A stretch of DNA of 40,839 nt from a virus. Each line of letters starts with the position of its first letter. The first letter of the stretch is position 1. The DNA lies in IMG/VR virus record IMGVR_UViG_3300042868_002993, positions 1 to 40,839 of that record; one strand, 5' to 3'. The position numbers were made by a program, and so were the translations under genes. The notes below the pieces were generated by a model that was not told the DNA's origin, made no database searches, and saw nothing but the letters and a program-made list of their open reading frames with translations. Below are positions 12,530 to 19,651 of this stretch, piece by piece.

Positions 12530-13150
12530 TTAAACACCAATTCTTCTGCGTAATCCTTCGGCACCCTCTTGTAGGTATACATCATTAACATCTTGACCCT
12601 CAGGCATAAACACAGGAAACACATTGTCTAGTTCACGACTTAGATTCTTAGCCATTTCTCTGCCTGCATTGTCACCGTCACATAGAAGAATAACTTTATC
12701 CCAATCAGCAAGGACTCGTGAGTAAAAAGGTTTCCAGTTGTTAGCCCCTGGCAATCCAACTGCAGTGAACCCAGCCTGTGTAGCAACCACAGTATCTAAC
12801 TCACCTTCACATACAATCAGTACATCATCATCTCTATTGAGTGCGTTGATATTAAAGATATGGGTAGTAGCACCTGGTCTTGACATGTACTTGGGTCCTG
12901 ATGTGTCAATACCTAATGAACGAAAGCGAATATCTATAGCACCAGCAGGAGTTAGGTAGGGGATACTAAGTTTTCCAACATAGGGTTCATGCCCCATCTC
13001 TGGATTTTTTACGAAGCCGAGGTGAAATGTACGAGCCGTCTGTTCTGTGATACCTCTGCTCTCCAGATACGGAAGAATCTCCACGATGTTTTGAGCGTAG
13101 TTCTCCGTTGCCCTCGCCAGTAATTCTCTCTGCAATTTGCTTAGCCTCAT
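12530..13150 (-). CDS. Primase TOPRIM subunit
   Basis: A 206-residue DnaG-type TOPRIM protein: DDDVLIVCEGELDTVVATQAG (about 105-125) has the conserved Glu, and KVILLCDGDNAGREMA holds the D-x-D motif. It would make RNA primers with the zinc-binding subunit encoded just upstream. AAGGAG lies nine bases before its ATG. That start lies inside the zinc-subunit gene in another frame, so about 164 bases are read in two frames. Confidence 0.85.
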   Translation of the reverse strand: MRLSKLQRELLARATENYAQNIVEILPYLESRGITEQTARTFHLGFVKNPEMGHEPYVGKLSIPYLTPAGAIDIRFRSLGIDTSGPKYMSRPGATTHIFNINALNRDDDVLIVCEGELDTVVATQAGFTAVGLPGANNWKPFYSRVLADWDKVILLCDGDNAGREMAKNLSRELDNVFPVFMPEGQDVNDVYLQEGAEGLRRRIGV

Positions 13151-13376
13151 TGAAAGTAACTCCTTCTTTTTTCATAATGATTGAGTACACATCGCCAGCC
13201 ATGTCACAGCCGAAGCAACGGAACCCACCGTTTTCTGTATTAAGACGGGCAGACTTTACTCTGTCTCCGTGAAAGGCGCACCGTACTGTTACCCAGCCAC
13301 GCTTGCCTTGAGGTATATCAAATCCGTAATGTTCTAGTACTTTGCCGAGGTCATGTTTAGAGTTTTGCAATAACAT
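12987..13376 (-). CDS. Primase zinc-binding (CHC2) subunit
   Basis: A 129-residue protein with the CHC2 zinc finger CAFHGDRVKSARL...FRCFGC (C-x2-H...C-x2-C, about 33-56) that lets DnaG-type primases recognise template DNA. FNEAKQIAERI follows as in full-length primases, but the frame then runs on through a basic, low-complexity tail that overlaps the TOPRIM gene. I prefer ATG 13376 (GAGG seven bases upstream) to GTG 13379. The primase is thus split in two polypeptides. Confidence 0.8.
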   Translation of the reverse strand: MLLQNSKHDLGKVLEHYGFDIPQGKRGWVTVRCAFHGDRVKSARLNTENGGFRCFGCDMAGDVYSIIMKKEGVTFNEAKQIAERITGEGNGELRSKHRGDSSVSGEQRYHRTDGSYISPRLRKKSRDGA

Positions 13377-13722
13377 CACTGAGCCTCTGCACTACATAGG
13401 ACTCCTCAATGCCTTTGTTAGAAGCCTTGATGATAACCAATGGTGTTGGTGCTAACTTTAACTTCTTAGCAACACGATAGTTCTCTGACTCTACTTGTGC
13501 CTCACGAATCCAACCAGATAAATCTACCTTGCCATCACGCCGTGGTGCCTTGGCTTCAATGACATAAGAATCATTTGTTGTCTTAAGAAAGACATCACCT
13601 ATATCGTTGCGACCAGCACGAGGTAACCTTTGTGCTTCGTATTCTTCTTCAATAAACCAGTCAGCCAAATCAATTTCAAAGGCTGCTCCTCTGCGTTTAT
13701 TTGCTTGCTGTTGTGTCGCCAT
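13357..13722 (-). CDS. Holliday-junction-resolvase-like nuclease
   Basis: A 121-residue archaeal-Hjc-like PD-(D/E)XK protein: KRRGAAFEIDLADW (E16), GRNDIGDVF (D40/D43) and YVIEAKA (E56, K58) supply the metal-binding residues. Such enzymes cut branched recombination or packaging intermediates. I chose the ATG at 13722; the frame upstream is the glycosyltransferase gene in another phase. It overlaps neighbours at both ends. Confidence 0.75.
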   Translation of the reverse strand: MATQQQANKRRGAAFEIDLADWFIEEEYEAQRLPRAGRNDIGDVFLKTTNDSYVIEAKAPRRDGKVDLSGWIREAQVESENYRVAKKLKLAPTPLVIIKASNKGIEESYVVQRLSDVIAKL

Positions 13723-14431
13723 TTGTCTGCCTTTCTGCTGCAGCAGCAGCCTGCCAGTATAGTGCGTAGTAATTCTCATCATAAGCAAAACGCTTCATGT
13801 GTTTAACAACTGCACCTGTGTGTGCATACACATCAACACCTGCCTTTTTTAAGTTGCGAAAGAACACAATGTCCTCGCCAATATATTTATCTCCTAGTCC
13901 TTCTTTCTCAGCAAACACTGAATAGTCAGGTGAGATAGCACGCAACTTAGGAACAACATTGCGGTGCATAAGGGTTAAACCTAAGCCAGCACAATCAATC
14001 TTAACTACTTCATCCTTGGGTAGTGGGTGAAGATACTTAATTTCATACTCACTTACCTCATTAAATAAAGCAGGCATGGGTTGCATCAACGATGACTCCA
14101 TTTGCTTGGAGATAAAGTAAGTGCCACACACAACTGGCTTAGTATTTTTATCGGCTATCTTCCATAGCATGCCAAGTACATCAGTGGTAAGCACAATGTC
14201 AGAATCAACCCATAACAACCAGTCTGTCTTTACTTTGTCATACCACATATCAAGCAGGGCTTGGCGTTGTCTGCCAATCTGATTACCTTGCACACGAATA
14301 GCATTGTTAATTGCCATCTTGTGACTGGGTGCGGTTACCGTGGTGTACATAATACCCTCGGCAAACTTGCCATCTACCATACCGTTATCACACCAGCCGA
14401 TAGATAATGTTTCTTGATTACTGTTCGCCAT
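13697..14431 (-). CDS. GT-A-fold glycosyltransferase (replication-operon copy)
   Basis: A 244-residue glycosyltransferase-2-like protein with the metal-binding DxD motif in WLLWVDSDIVL (about 93-103) and a C-terminal catalytic block GEDIVFFRNLKKAG followed by a His-rich segment. It would move sugar from a nucleotide donor. Because it sits among DNA-metabolism genes, possible acceptors are phage DNA bases, host surface glycans or virion proteins. A second member is encoded at 22186-22863 in the late operon. Confidence 0.75.
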   Translation of the reverse strand: MANSNQETLSIGWCDNGMVDGKFAEGIMYTTVTAPSHKMAINNAIRVQGNQIGRQRQALLDMWYDKVKTDWLLWVDSDIVLTTDVLGMLWKIADKNTKPVVCGTYFISKQMESSLMQPMPALFNEVSEYEIKYLHPLPKDEVVKIDCAGLGLTLMHRNVVPKLRAISPDYSVFAEKEGLGDKYIGEDIVFFRNLKKAGVDVYAHTGAVVKHMKRFAYDENYYALYWQAAAAAERQTNGDTTASK

Positions 14432-14720
14432 CTATATTCTCCGTTTCATCTATCGCTCTTAGTGCACTCTCTCCCATTTCCTTAAAAGAAATAGAGAGGT
14501 TAATTAAATTAACTGCTATTGCATTGTTGCAATCAGGTCCATGGTCCTCTTGCAAATGCCTTGCCAACTGTTCAACATAATCCGCATACTGCATGGCTTC
14601 CAACCAAATAGTATTTGGGTCATAGATTTGTTTACTTGTTTCTTCAACTTGTTCTATGACATTAGGTAGTTCGCTAAGCAGGGCTTCCTGTATCTCCTGA
14701 GGTACTTGGAACTTCGTCAT
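14418..14720 (-). CDS. Small acidic helical protein
   Basis: A 100-residue acidic, all-helical protein (VPQEIQEALLSELPNVIEQV...). I start it at ATG 14720, with AGGA close upstream, rather than the TTG at 14831, which would double the overlap with the neighbouring gene. The end overlaps the glycosyltransferase start. No family recognised. Confidence 0.6.
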   Translation of the reverse strand: MTKFQVPQEIQEALLSELPNVIEQVEETSKQIYDPNTIWLEAMQYADYVEQLARHLQEDHGPDCNNAIAVNLINLSISFKEMGESALRAIDETENIDGEQ

Positions 14721-15021
14721 CGCTTTCCTTAATTCCTTTTCCGAAAGCAACAATGTCTCCGTTTTGGTGGGCTTGCCATTGTTCTTCTGTGAGGTCTTGA
14801 AACCGACCAGTCTCTTTATTTTGCCAAACAAGTGCTCTCCATCCGACTATGTATGTAAGTGTGCGAGGTACTGTCATAAGTTGTGCCTTAATATCAGTCA
14901 ACAATGGGGCTGTTGGTACTGCAATTTCATCTTTAACTTTATCTACTGGGATTTCGCCATCGTTTTGTACAACAGTTAATTCCCATGGACTATCTATTGG
15001 TGTGATAATCATTTCACCCAT
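14674..15021 (-). CDS. Hypothetical protein downstream of the replicative ATPase
   Basis: A 115-residue protein with a well-placed AAGGAG before ATG 15021. A beta-rich N-terminal domain is followed by VWQNKETGRFQDLTEEQW, and the C-terminal 20 residues are Ser/Asp/Glu-rich. Possibly a replication accessory protein by position. No motif identifies it. Confidence 0.6.
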   Translation of the reverse strand: MGEMIITPIDSPWELTVVQNDGEIPVDKVKDEIAVPTAPLLTDIKAQLMTVPRTLTYIVGWRALVWQNKETGRFQDLTEEQWQAHQNGDIVAFGKGIKESDDEVPSTSGDTGSPA

Positions 15022-15031
15022 CTGCTTCTCC

Positions 15032-15811
15032 TTAAGGTTGTCCTACATCTAGTATCTGCATGCTTGCGGGGTCGTATGAAAGCCATACGGGTGTGCCACC
15101 TGTGGCATCGGCTGGTCCGTAACGATTCTTTACTGCACATACACCAAGAGTTGATACCTGATTGTGTACTGTAAGAATAAGCGAAGGTGTCTGTGCTACT
15201 TTTCCATGAAGTGCTTTTTGTGGGGGGCAAGGATTACCAAGTACACCTTCTGATGTGTGATGACAAACCACAACTGCTGCACCTGTCTCTCTTGCCCACC
15301 ACTTAAGTTCTTTCATTAAAGTACGCAAGCCACCCCACTCGTCTTGGGAATCCATCGTTACATCTACTGCGTTATCTAACACAATCAAACGAACATCCTC
15401 ACCTAAGCGCTCACGAGTAGCAAGTACTGCATCCTCAATATCTTTAAGCGTTGGTGCAGAATCAAACTCCCAGTAGATATGGTCGGCAGGCTTAAGCATT
15501 TGTGCTGCCCAATCCCTGTCCATTTCCATTAGTGGTTCAACCTCTGACTGTGGCTTGCCCGTTAATAATGCAAGCAAACGAAGGCTCATCGTGTGTGAGT
15601 GTGTATCCGCTGAGATGTAAAGAGTAGGCACTCCTGCCTTGACTGCCAAGGACAGAGCAAGCGTTGACTTGCCTGCCCCTGGCGGTCCAGCAATCATGCT
15701 TACTTCGCCGTAACGGATTGCTATTTGTTGAGCAGCGAGAGAGTGCCACACCGCTGGAAGGGTTGCACCCCCTCGTGATTCTGTCTTAATAGCACGGCTG
15801 AGTAGGCGCAT
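15032..15811 (-). CDS. RepA/DnaB-family hexameric helicase-like ATPase
   Basis: A 259-residue RecA-fold ATPase with Walker A GPPGAGKST at 42-50, then LYISADTHSHTMSLRL, typical of the RepA/DnaB-like AAA_25 group, and Walker B VRLIVLDNAVDV. It lacks the N-terminal DnaB domain, so it resembles the compact RSF1010 RepA type. It probably unwinds the replication fork with the split primase. AIKTES near its start is encoded by a minus-strand copy of TTAAGACAG. Confidence 0.83.
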   Translation of the reverse strand: MRLLSRAIKTESRGGATLPAVWHSLAAQQIAIRYGEVSMIAGPPGAGKSTLALSLAVKAGVPTLYISADTHSHTMSLRLLALLTGKPQSEVEPLMEMDRDWAAQMLKPADHIYWEFDSAPTLKDIEDAVLATRERLGEDVRLIVLDNAVDVTMDSQDEWGGLRTLMKELKWWARETGAAVVVCHHTSEGVLGNPCPPQKALHGKVAQTPSLILTVHNQVSTLGVCAVKNRYGPADATGGTPVWLSYDPASMQILDVGQP

Positions 15812-15814
15812 GGT

Positions 15815-16231
15815 TTATGCAGGCACCTTGTTTTTGCAAGCCTGACCCTGAGGTAGTGGACATGCATAGAAGCCTTTATAGGGGCGACCAGTTGCTTTAG
15901 CAATACCTGCTGGAACTAAACGCATTGGCACTCCACCGCATGCTCCACCCGTGCAAGTTGGTGCTGCTGCACCTGCTGGCTTATAGCCTGCTGGTGCTGG
16001 ATATGAAGGTGCAACGGCTGCTACTGCAGAGTGGTTAACAACTTCTGGCTTAAGACCTGAATTTGATACTGCACAGATTGCATCAATGGTTGACTCAAGG
16101 TCAGCGATTGAAGCAATACGAACTGTTAAACCATCAAGGGCTTGGTCAAGTTCTGCCTCTGATGATGCACGGATGTTAAGCAAAGAACCCTTAGGTGTCT
16201 TTACATTGATTTGATATAGCGGTTCAGTCAT
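15815..16231 (-). CDS. Zinc-binding protein, possibly ssDNA-associated
   Basis: A 138-residue protein. The first 60 residues form an alpha/beta domain, residues 65-95 are an Ala/Pro-rich linker, and the C-terminus has four or five Cys in a ribbon-like layout (TCTGGACGG, then FYACPLPQGQACKNK). That ribbon resembles those in topoisomerase-like or ssDNA-binding phage proteins. It lies between a recombination nuclease and a helicase. Role inferred from position. Confidence 0.6.
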   Translation of the reverse strand: MTEPLYQINVKTPKGSLLNIRASSEAELDQALDGLTVRIASIADLESTIDAICAVSNSGLKPEVVNHSAVAAVAPSYPAPAGYKPAGAAAPTCTGGACGGVPMRLVPAGIAKATGRPYKGFYACPLPQGQACKNKVPA

Positions 16232-17063
16232 TTGTTTCTCCTATAGGTATTTCGGGATAGAGGTGTGAGTCTTTTCCACCCACTGCATAGCATGATGAGT
16301 TTACAGGGCATGTGCCACACATAAACCCAGGTGCTGGTATAAAGATTTTGTTAGTCACTGCTATTTCAAATCCCTTAACCCAATTACCAAGGCGTGCCTC
16401 AGTAAAACGGTCAAGAGAAACAGGTTGGGTAAGTTCACCTGTGCGAGCCATGAAATAACTACCAAGTTGTGGGCGAATACCAAAGGTTTTCTCCACAAGT
16501 ATGGCGTAGATACCAAGTTGTGTTTGAGACTTAGGCTCAGCACTTCCTGTCTTAATATCTACAATTACTAACTCTCCTGATGGTGCAACCATTACTCGGT
16601 CAAGGAACGCTTTAATGTTAACGCCCCTAATTATTTGGTTCATTTCAGTTTCAATAGCGGGGATGCCAGCGGGAGTATCCCAAATCTTCCAGCCACTTTC
16701 TTCTCTGAATTGAATCCAGTAATCAACCATCTTTGGTCCATTAGCAAGCCACCAATTAGCATCTTCCTTATTAGGATTCGCTTTGGTTTGTTTGCCACCA
16801 GCACGCCAAGACATGCCGTTATCTGCCATTTTGTAGTTGTGTTCCCATCGCTCTTTAAATACAGCAACGGGGTCAAAACCCTCAGGCTTTATGTCGTAGT
16901 ATTCCGTGCACTCATGTACTGCTTTACCCCCTGCTAACCAGTATGATGGCGCTTCGGGCACATGGACTACACGGGATAGGTAATACTGCCACCCGCACCC
17001 AAGCCATGTAGACATGGCGGAGTGGGATACATAGTTCTTACCCGTAACCAGTTCAAGTGTCAT
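16224..17063 (-). CDS. RecB/Cas4-like exonuclease with Fe-S cluster motif
   Basis: A 279-residue PD-(D/E)XK nuclease of the RecB/Cas4/AddB group. C23 in LGCGWQYY and three Cys in CGTCPVNSSC near the end match the split four-Cys iron-sulfur site. The catalytic residues are H in GGKAVHECTEYYD, D in IKAFLDRV, and D-x-K in ELVIVDIKTG, followed by QTQLGIYA. It probably resects DNA ends for recombination-dependent replication. It is the first gene of the leftward replication operon. DIKTG is also a minus-strand copy of the repeat. Confidence 0.85.
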   Translation of the reverse strand: MTLELVTGKNYVSHSAMSTWLGCGWQYYLSRVVHVPEAPSYWLAGGKAVHECTEYYDIKPEGFDPVAVFKERWEHNYKMADNGMSWRAGGKQTKANPNKEDANWWLANGPKMVDYWIQFREESGWKIWDTPAGIPAIETEMNQIIRGVNIKAFLDRVMVAPSGELVIVDIKTGSAEPKSQTQLGIYAILVEKTFGIRPQLGSYFMARTGELTQPVSLDRFTEARLGNWVKGFEIAVTNKIFIPAPGFMCGTCPVNSSCYAVGGKDSHLYPEIPIGETND

Positions 17064-17156
17064 TGTTTCTCCTTCAATAGAGGAGACTACTACACAATCT
17101 CTGCTCTATTATGCGACACGCCAAACAGAATTACACGATTGTAATTAAAAAACCGT

Positions 17157-17170
17157 TACACTCCTGTTCG
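17157..17170 (+). promoter_or_regulatory. -10-like element placed for a leaderless GTG gene
   Basis: TACACT (17157-17162) ends seven bases before GTG 17170, so transcription would start at the start codon. No good Shine-Dalgarno sequence precedes the GTG. I see no convincing -35. Confidence 0.35.
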
Positions 17171-17412
17171 TGTTGAACAGGATAAATAGAACTGCAGCGA
17201 GGCTGCTAAGCCGAGCAGGTGTAGTTGATAAATATAGTGGAGCAGACCTGCGTAACCTAGGTCCAATACATGTATGTATGTGTGGCTCCCGCTTATTTAA
17301 AGTGGGTTGTATGTTTGAAGATGGCGAAATAAGCATGTGGTTTGTAGATGGAGAGTGTGCTTTATGTGGAGCCTTAGTCAAGGTGCCAACACCAGTTGAT
17401 GAGATGATATAA
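17170..17412 (+). CDS. Small zinc-binding protein, possibly leaderless
   Basis: An 80-residue protein with a basic N-terminus (NRINRTAARLLSRAG) and a ribbon formed by CMCG (about 36-38) and CALCG (about 63-66). No ribosome-binding site is visible, but a -10-like TACACT lies just upstream. Leaderless mRNAs are common in Actinobacteria. It starts the rightward 17-18 kb cluster, directed away from the divergent RecB-like gene. Confidence 0.6.
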   Translation: MLNRINRTAARLLSRAGVVDKYSGADLRNLGPIHVCMCGSRLFKVGCMFEDGEISMWFVDGECALCGALVKVPTPVDEMI

Positions 17413-17562
17413 ATGATTGAATATATTTTTTTAATTTTTGTTTATGTCTTAAGCAATACAATTATGTTTAAAATTGGTTTTAAATACGGTATTAAGACAG
17501 AACAACAGGCTCGCCTTCGTAGGTTAGCAACCATAAAGAAATTATTAAATGGCAAAATATGA
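17413..17562 (+). CDS. Small membrane protein
   Basis: A 49-residue protein: a hydrophobic N-terminal helix (MIEYIFLIFVYVLSNTIMF) and a basic tail (RLRRLATIKKLL). It starts right after the previous stop. YGIKTEQ is encoded by an exact ATTAAGACAG copy, again in the coding sense. Function unknown. Confidence 0.55.
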   Translation: MIEYIFLIFVYVLSNTIMFKIGFKYGIKTEQQARLRRLATIKKLLNGKI

Positions 17563-17716
17563 TTACAGATGCGCCGTATGCGGTGGAGTGCAAGAGATAG
17601 ACAAACCAATGGGCAGCGACTGGGCTCCAGTCTGCTGTGAAACTTCTATGACACAGGTTTATAGCGCTGTGCCAGTAAAATTCAATGCCTCAGGATTCTA
17701 CTCCACAGGGGGATAA
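17549..17716 (+). CDS. FmdB-type zinc-ribbon protein
   Basis: A 55-residue protein with the FmdB-family pattern: MAKYDYRCAVCGGV (C8, C11), a second Cys pair (C29, C30; normally CxxC, here CC), and the typical ending VKFNASGFYSTGG. Family members bind zinc and are often annotated as regulators without firm evidence. The adjacent-Cys second knuckle is unusual. It overlaps the genes on both sides. Confidence 0.75.
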   Translation: MAKYDYRCAVCGGVQEIDKPMGSDWAPVCCETSMTQVYSAVPVKFNASGFYSTGG

Positions 17717-18047
17717 GCCTAAGCAGCATAGATTGCTCCTTAAAAATCCAGACAAACGGTGGGGTATCTGTGCAGTATGTGGACCCGCAAGATTAAAAAA
17801 GAAACAATATGGGTGGTCTTGTAGAAATAAATATAACTTATATCGTTCCAGTCAATTTAAAAATAAAAAGGATTATTGTGAGTTGTGTGGCTTTGTTGCA
17901 GAACATCGCAGTCAATTAGATGTTGACCATATAAACGGTGACCATTTAAACAATGAACCAGATAATCTCCAGACATTATGTGCTAACTGCCATCGCTTAA
18001 AGACCCAACAAAATAAAGATTGGGAAAGCAAAAAAACCCCCCGCTAA
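17685..18047 (+). CDS. HNH endonuclease
   Basis: A 120-residue HNH nuclease: DVDHINGD (about 79-86), a central Asn in LNNEPDNL, and CANCHRLKT (99-107) make the beta-beta-alpha-metal active site. CELC (65-68) pairs with CANC to bind structural zinc. Three more Cys lie in the N-terminal part. It may be a homing-type or packaging-associated nuclease; near terminases HNH proteins aid packaging, but this one is far from terL. Its stop lies inside the terminator hairpin. Confidence 0.85.
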   Translation: MPQDSTPQGDKPKQHRLLLKNPDKRWGICAVCGPARLKKKQYGWSCRNKYNLYRSSQFKNKKDYCELCGFVAEHRSQLDVDHINGDHLNNEPDNLQTLCANCHRLKTQQNKDWESKKTPR

Positions 18048-18059
18048 AAAAGCGAGGGG
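18037..18059. terminator. Bidirectional terminator between converging operons
   Basis: CCCCCCGCT, an AAAAA loop and AGCGAGGGG pair with one C-A mismatch. An A-run lies before it (a T-run for the minus strand) and TAATCTGTTT follows. It stops both the HNH cluster and the long late operon. Confidence 0.8.
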
Positions 18060-18080
18060 CTAATCTGTTTAAACTATTTG

Positions 18081-18293
18081 CTACTTAGCGCCTAGTCCGT
18101 ATTCTTTTTCTGTCTTGTCTGCCCACTTTGCAGCAGGTGCAGCAAGTGAACCAATTAAAATTGCATATTGTGGTGCTACATCAGCAGCAAGGGCAATGCC
18201 CATGGTGACAGCAGATGCAAGAACTGCACGAAGATAGGACTTAAAGGCTGCTTTAGTCTTTGGGTCCTTTAGTTTTTCAATTAGGTCTTTCAT
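18081..18293 (-). CDS. Holin-like membrane protein
   Basis: A 70-residue protein with an amphipathic N-terminus (MKDLIEKLKDPKTKAAFKSY) and two hydrophobic stretches (AVLASAVTMGIALAAD and YAILIGSLAAPAA). This fits a small holin, which would form membrane holes so the lysin reaches the wall. I start at ATG 18293 (GGAG six bases upstream, overlapping the lysin stop). It is the last gene of the late operon. Confidence 0.65.
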   Translation of the reverse strand: MKDLIEKLKDPKTKAAFKSYLRAVLASAVTMGIALAADVAPQYAILIGSLAAPAAKWADKTEKEYGLGAK

Positions 18294-18787
18294 TTGTTGC
18301 TCCATTTCGGTTTACCAAAACCCACAGCAAACACTGCAAGTTTTCTTTTGTTGTCTTTCTTGTACGCTCTAATCCTAATGGCTACTTCACCACCATTACG
18401 CTCAGAACCCTTCTTTTTTTCGGGTGTCGTATTGCCTTCAATGGTAGTAATAGTTCCATCAAGGTTGTCTTTAAGCACAATACCTACATGGTCTACTGGA
18501 TTACCGCCCTCAACAAAGTCAAAGAACACAATGTCGCCAGGCTTAGGTGATGCCGTGGCTGCGTTGTTCCATCTACCCATGCCTTGAAATCCTGCCACGC
18601 CTGCTGGAGTAAAGACAAGGTTAGGTAGTTTTAATTTAACCTGAGCAGCACACCACATAACAAATGAACCACACCATGGCTGACCATCATGTTTAGTAAA
18701 CGCACCATACTTAGTTTTATTGTTAGGTACCTCTACTGTGCCAACTTCCTTTTGTGCTACTGCTAAGAAGTCATCAACTTGTGCCAT
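18290..18787 (-). CDS. CHAP-domain endolysin
   Basis: A 165-residue CHAP amidase/peptidase: the nucleophile is C39 in PWCGSFVMWC, the general base H100 in VDHVGIVL, and the third residue E117 or N119 in TIEGNT. KPGDIVFFDF is the usual strand before the His. The CHAP domain makes up almost the whole protein; no separate wall-binding domain is visible. It would cut host peptidoglycan at the end of infection, released by the holin-like protein next door. Confidence 0.9.
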   Translation of the reverse strand: MAQVDDFLAVAQKEVGTVEVPNNKTKYGAFTKHDGQPWCGSFVMWCAAQVKLKLPNLVFTPAGVAGFQGMGRWNNAATASPKPGDIVFFDFVEGGNPVDHVGIVLKDNLDGTITTIEGNTTPEKKKGSERNGGEVAIRIRAYKKDNKRKLAVFAVGFGKPKWSNK

Positions 18788-19434
18788 TAGTTTTTATCCT
18801 TGTTTGTTTCTATGTCGTAATGAAAAGCATTTGAATCTTCTGTAACCCATTTCTTTTTATCTTCAACATCCCATTTACGGTCATTGATTATCCTATGAAT
18901 AAGTGGGTCACCATATTTAGTTGTATATGATGGTTCAAAAACAAATATTCTGTTGTTAGGTTGAATAGCAAAGTTGCCATCATCTCGCTCTATTACATGA
19001 CCACACTTGTGTTCATCGGGAGTTTCTGAGTATCCGTCATCAAGTCTATTAGAGTCAGGGTTATGCCAGTCAAGGGTAAAAAGATACTTACCACTAATTT
19101 TATTTCTATCTCTATCTGTATAATGAAGGCTTAAGTTTGTTAGATTAGCAAACTTAGTAGCAGTTATGTATGGACTAAAAGAGTTCCAAAGAACTAAGTT
19201 ATATAGGCTTACCTCTGGTACTCCTGGTTCGCTGCAAAAAGCATTGATAGGCATACGCCACCAAAGACCACCATCTTCCATCATAAAATGAAATAGCGGG
19301 CTTCTGTTTTGTACGCTACTTACTCCAAAGATTACGCAAGGGAAATACTTATCGTGACTATCCTCTTGATTGCGTAAAAAGTTACCTCTTACATAACAAC
19401 TTATTGGTGGGATATTAGCGTTTAATTCTGGCAT
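18787..19434 (-). CDS. Conserved-looking late protein of unknown function
   Basis: A 215-residue protein rich in aromatic residues, Asn and Asp (ISCYVRGNFLRNQEDSHDKY; FTLDWHNPDS). No signal peptide or membrane segment. It looks like a compact beta-rich enzyme or virion protein. Between tail and lysis genes; its stop overlaps the lysin start (TAATG). I recall similar proteins in environmental phages but no function. Confidence 0.7.
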   Translation of the reverse strand: MPELNANIPPISCYVRGNFLRNQEDSHDKYFPCVIFGVSSVQNRSPLFHFMMEDGGLWWRMPINAFCSEPGVPEVSLYNLVLWNSFSPYITATKFANLTNLSLHYTDRDRNKISGKYLFTLDWHNPDSNRLDDGYSETPDEHKCGHVIERDDGNFAIQPNNRIFVFEPSYTTKYGDPLIHRIINDRKWDVEDKKKWVTEDSNAFHYDIETNKDKN

Positions 19435-19638
19435 TTATTTTTTATCTTTACTTATTAAAATCTGATACAAAATTTCTACTTTTTCTTCTAATCTAATAAC
19501 GGAGTCTTTTAAACTTGCGCCTGAATTGGGCTTAAGTTCATACAGATAATGCTTGACTAACCATCTAATAGAACCAGCAAACGCAGTTACGATTGCAATG
19601 ATAGATACAATTAGTCCAGCCCAATTTGCAGTAGTCAT
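19435..19638 (-). CDS. Small membrane protein with coiled coil (holin-like)
   Basis: A 67-residue protein with an N-terminal membrane helix (about 7-26, AGLIVSIIAIVTAFAGSI) and a charged coiled coil (SVIRLEEKVEILYQILISKD). This resembles one-pass holins, or spanin-like or antiholin partners. It lies two genes upstream of the lysin. Confidence 0.6.
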   Translation of the reverse strand: MTTANWAGLIVSIIAIVTAFAGSIRWLVKHYLYELKPNSGASLKDSVIRLEEKVEILYQILISKDKK

Positions 19639-19651
19639 TACATTGTTCTCC

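Noticed and set aside
12987-13150. Programmed frameshift joining the two primase parts
   Set aside because: The A-rich stretch before the overlap is not followed by a usual slip arrangement, and the TOPRIM gene has its own ATG with AAGGAG; kept only as a remote alternative.
14720-14831. TTG-started N-terminal extension of the 100-residue helical protein
   Set aside because: No ribosome-binding site and deep overlap with the neighbouring gene; ATG 14720 is better.
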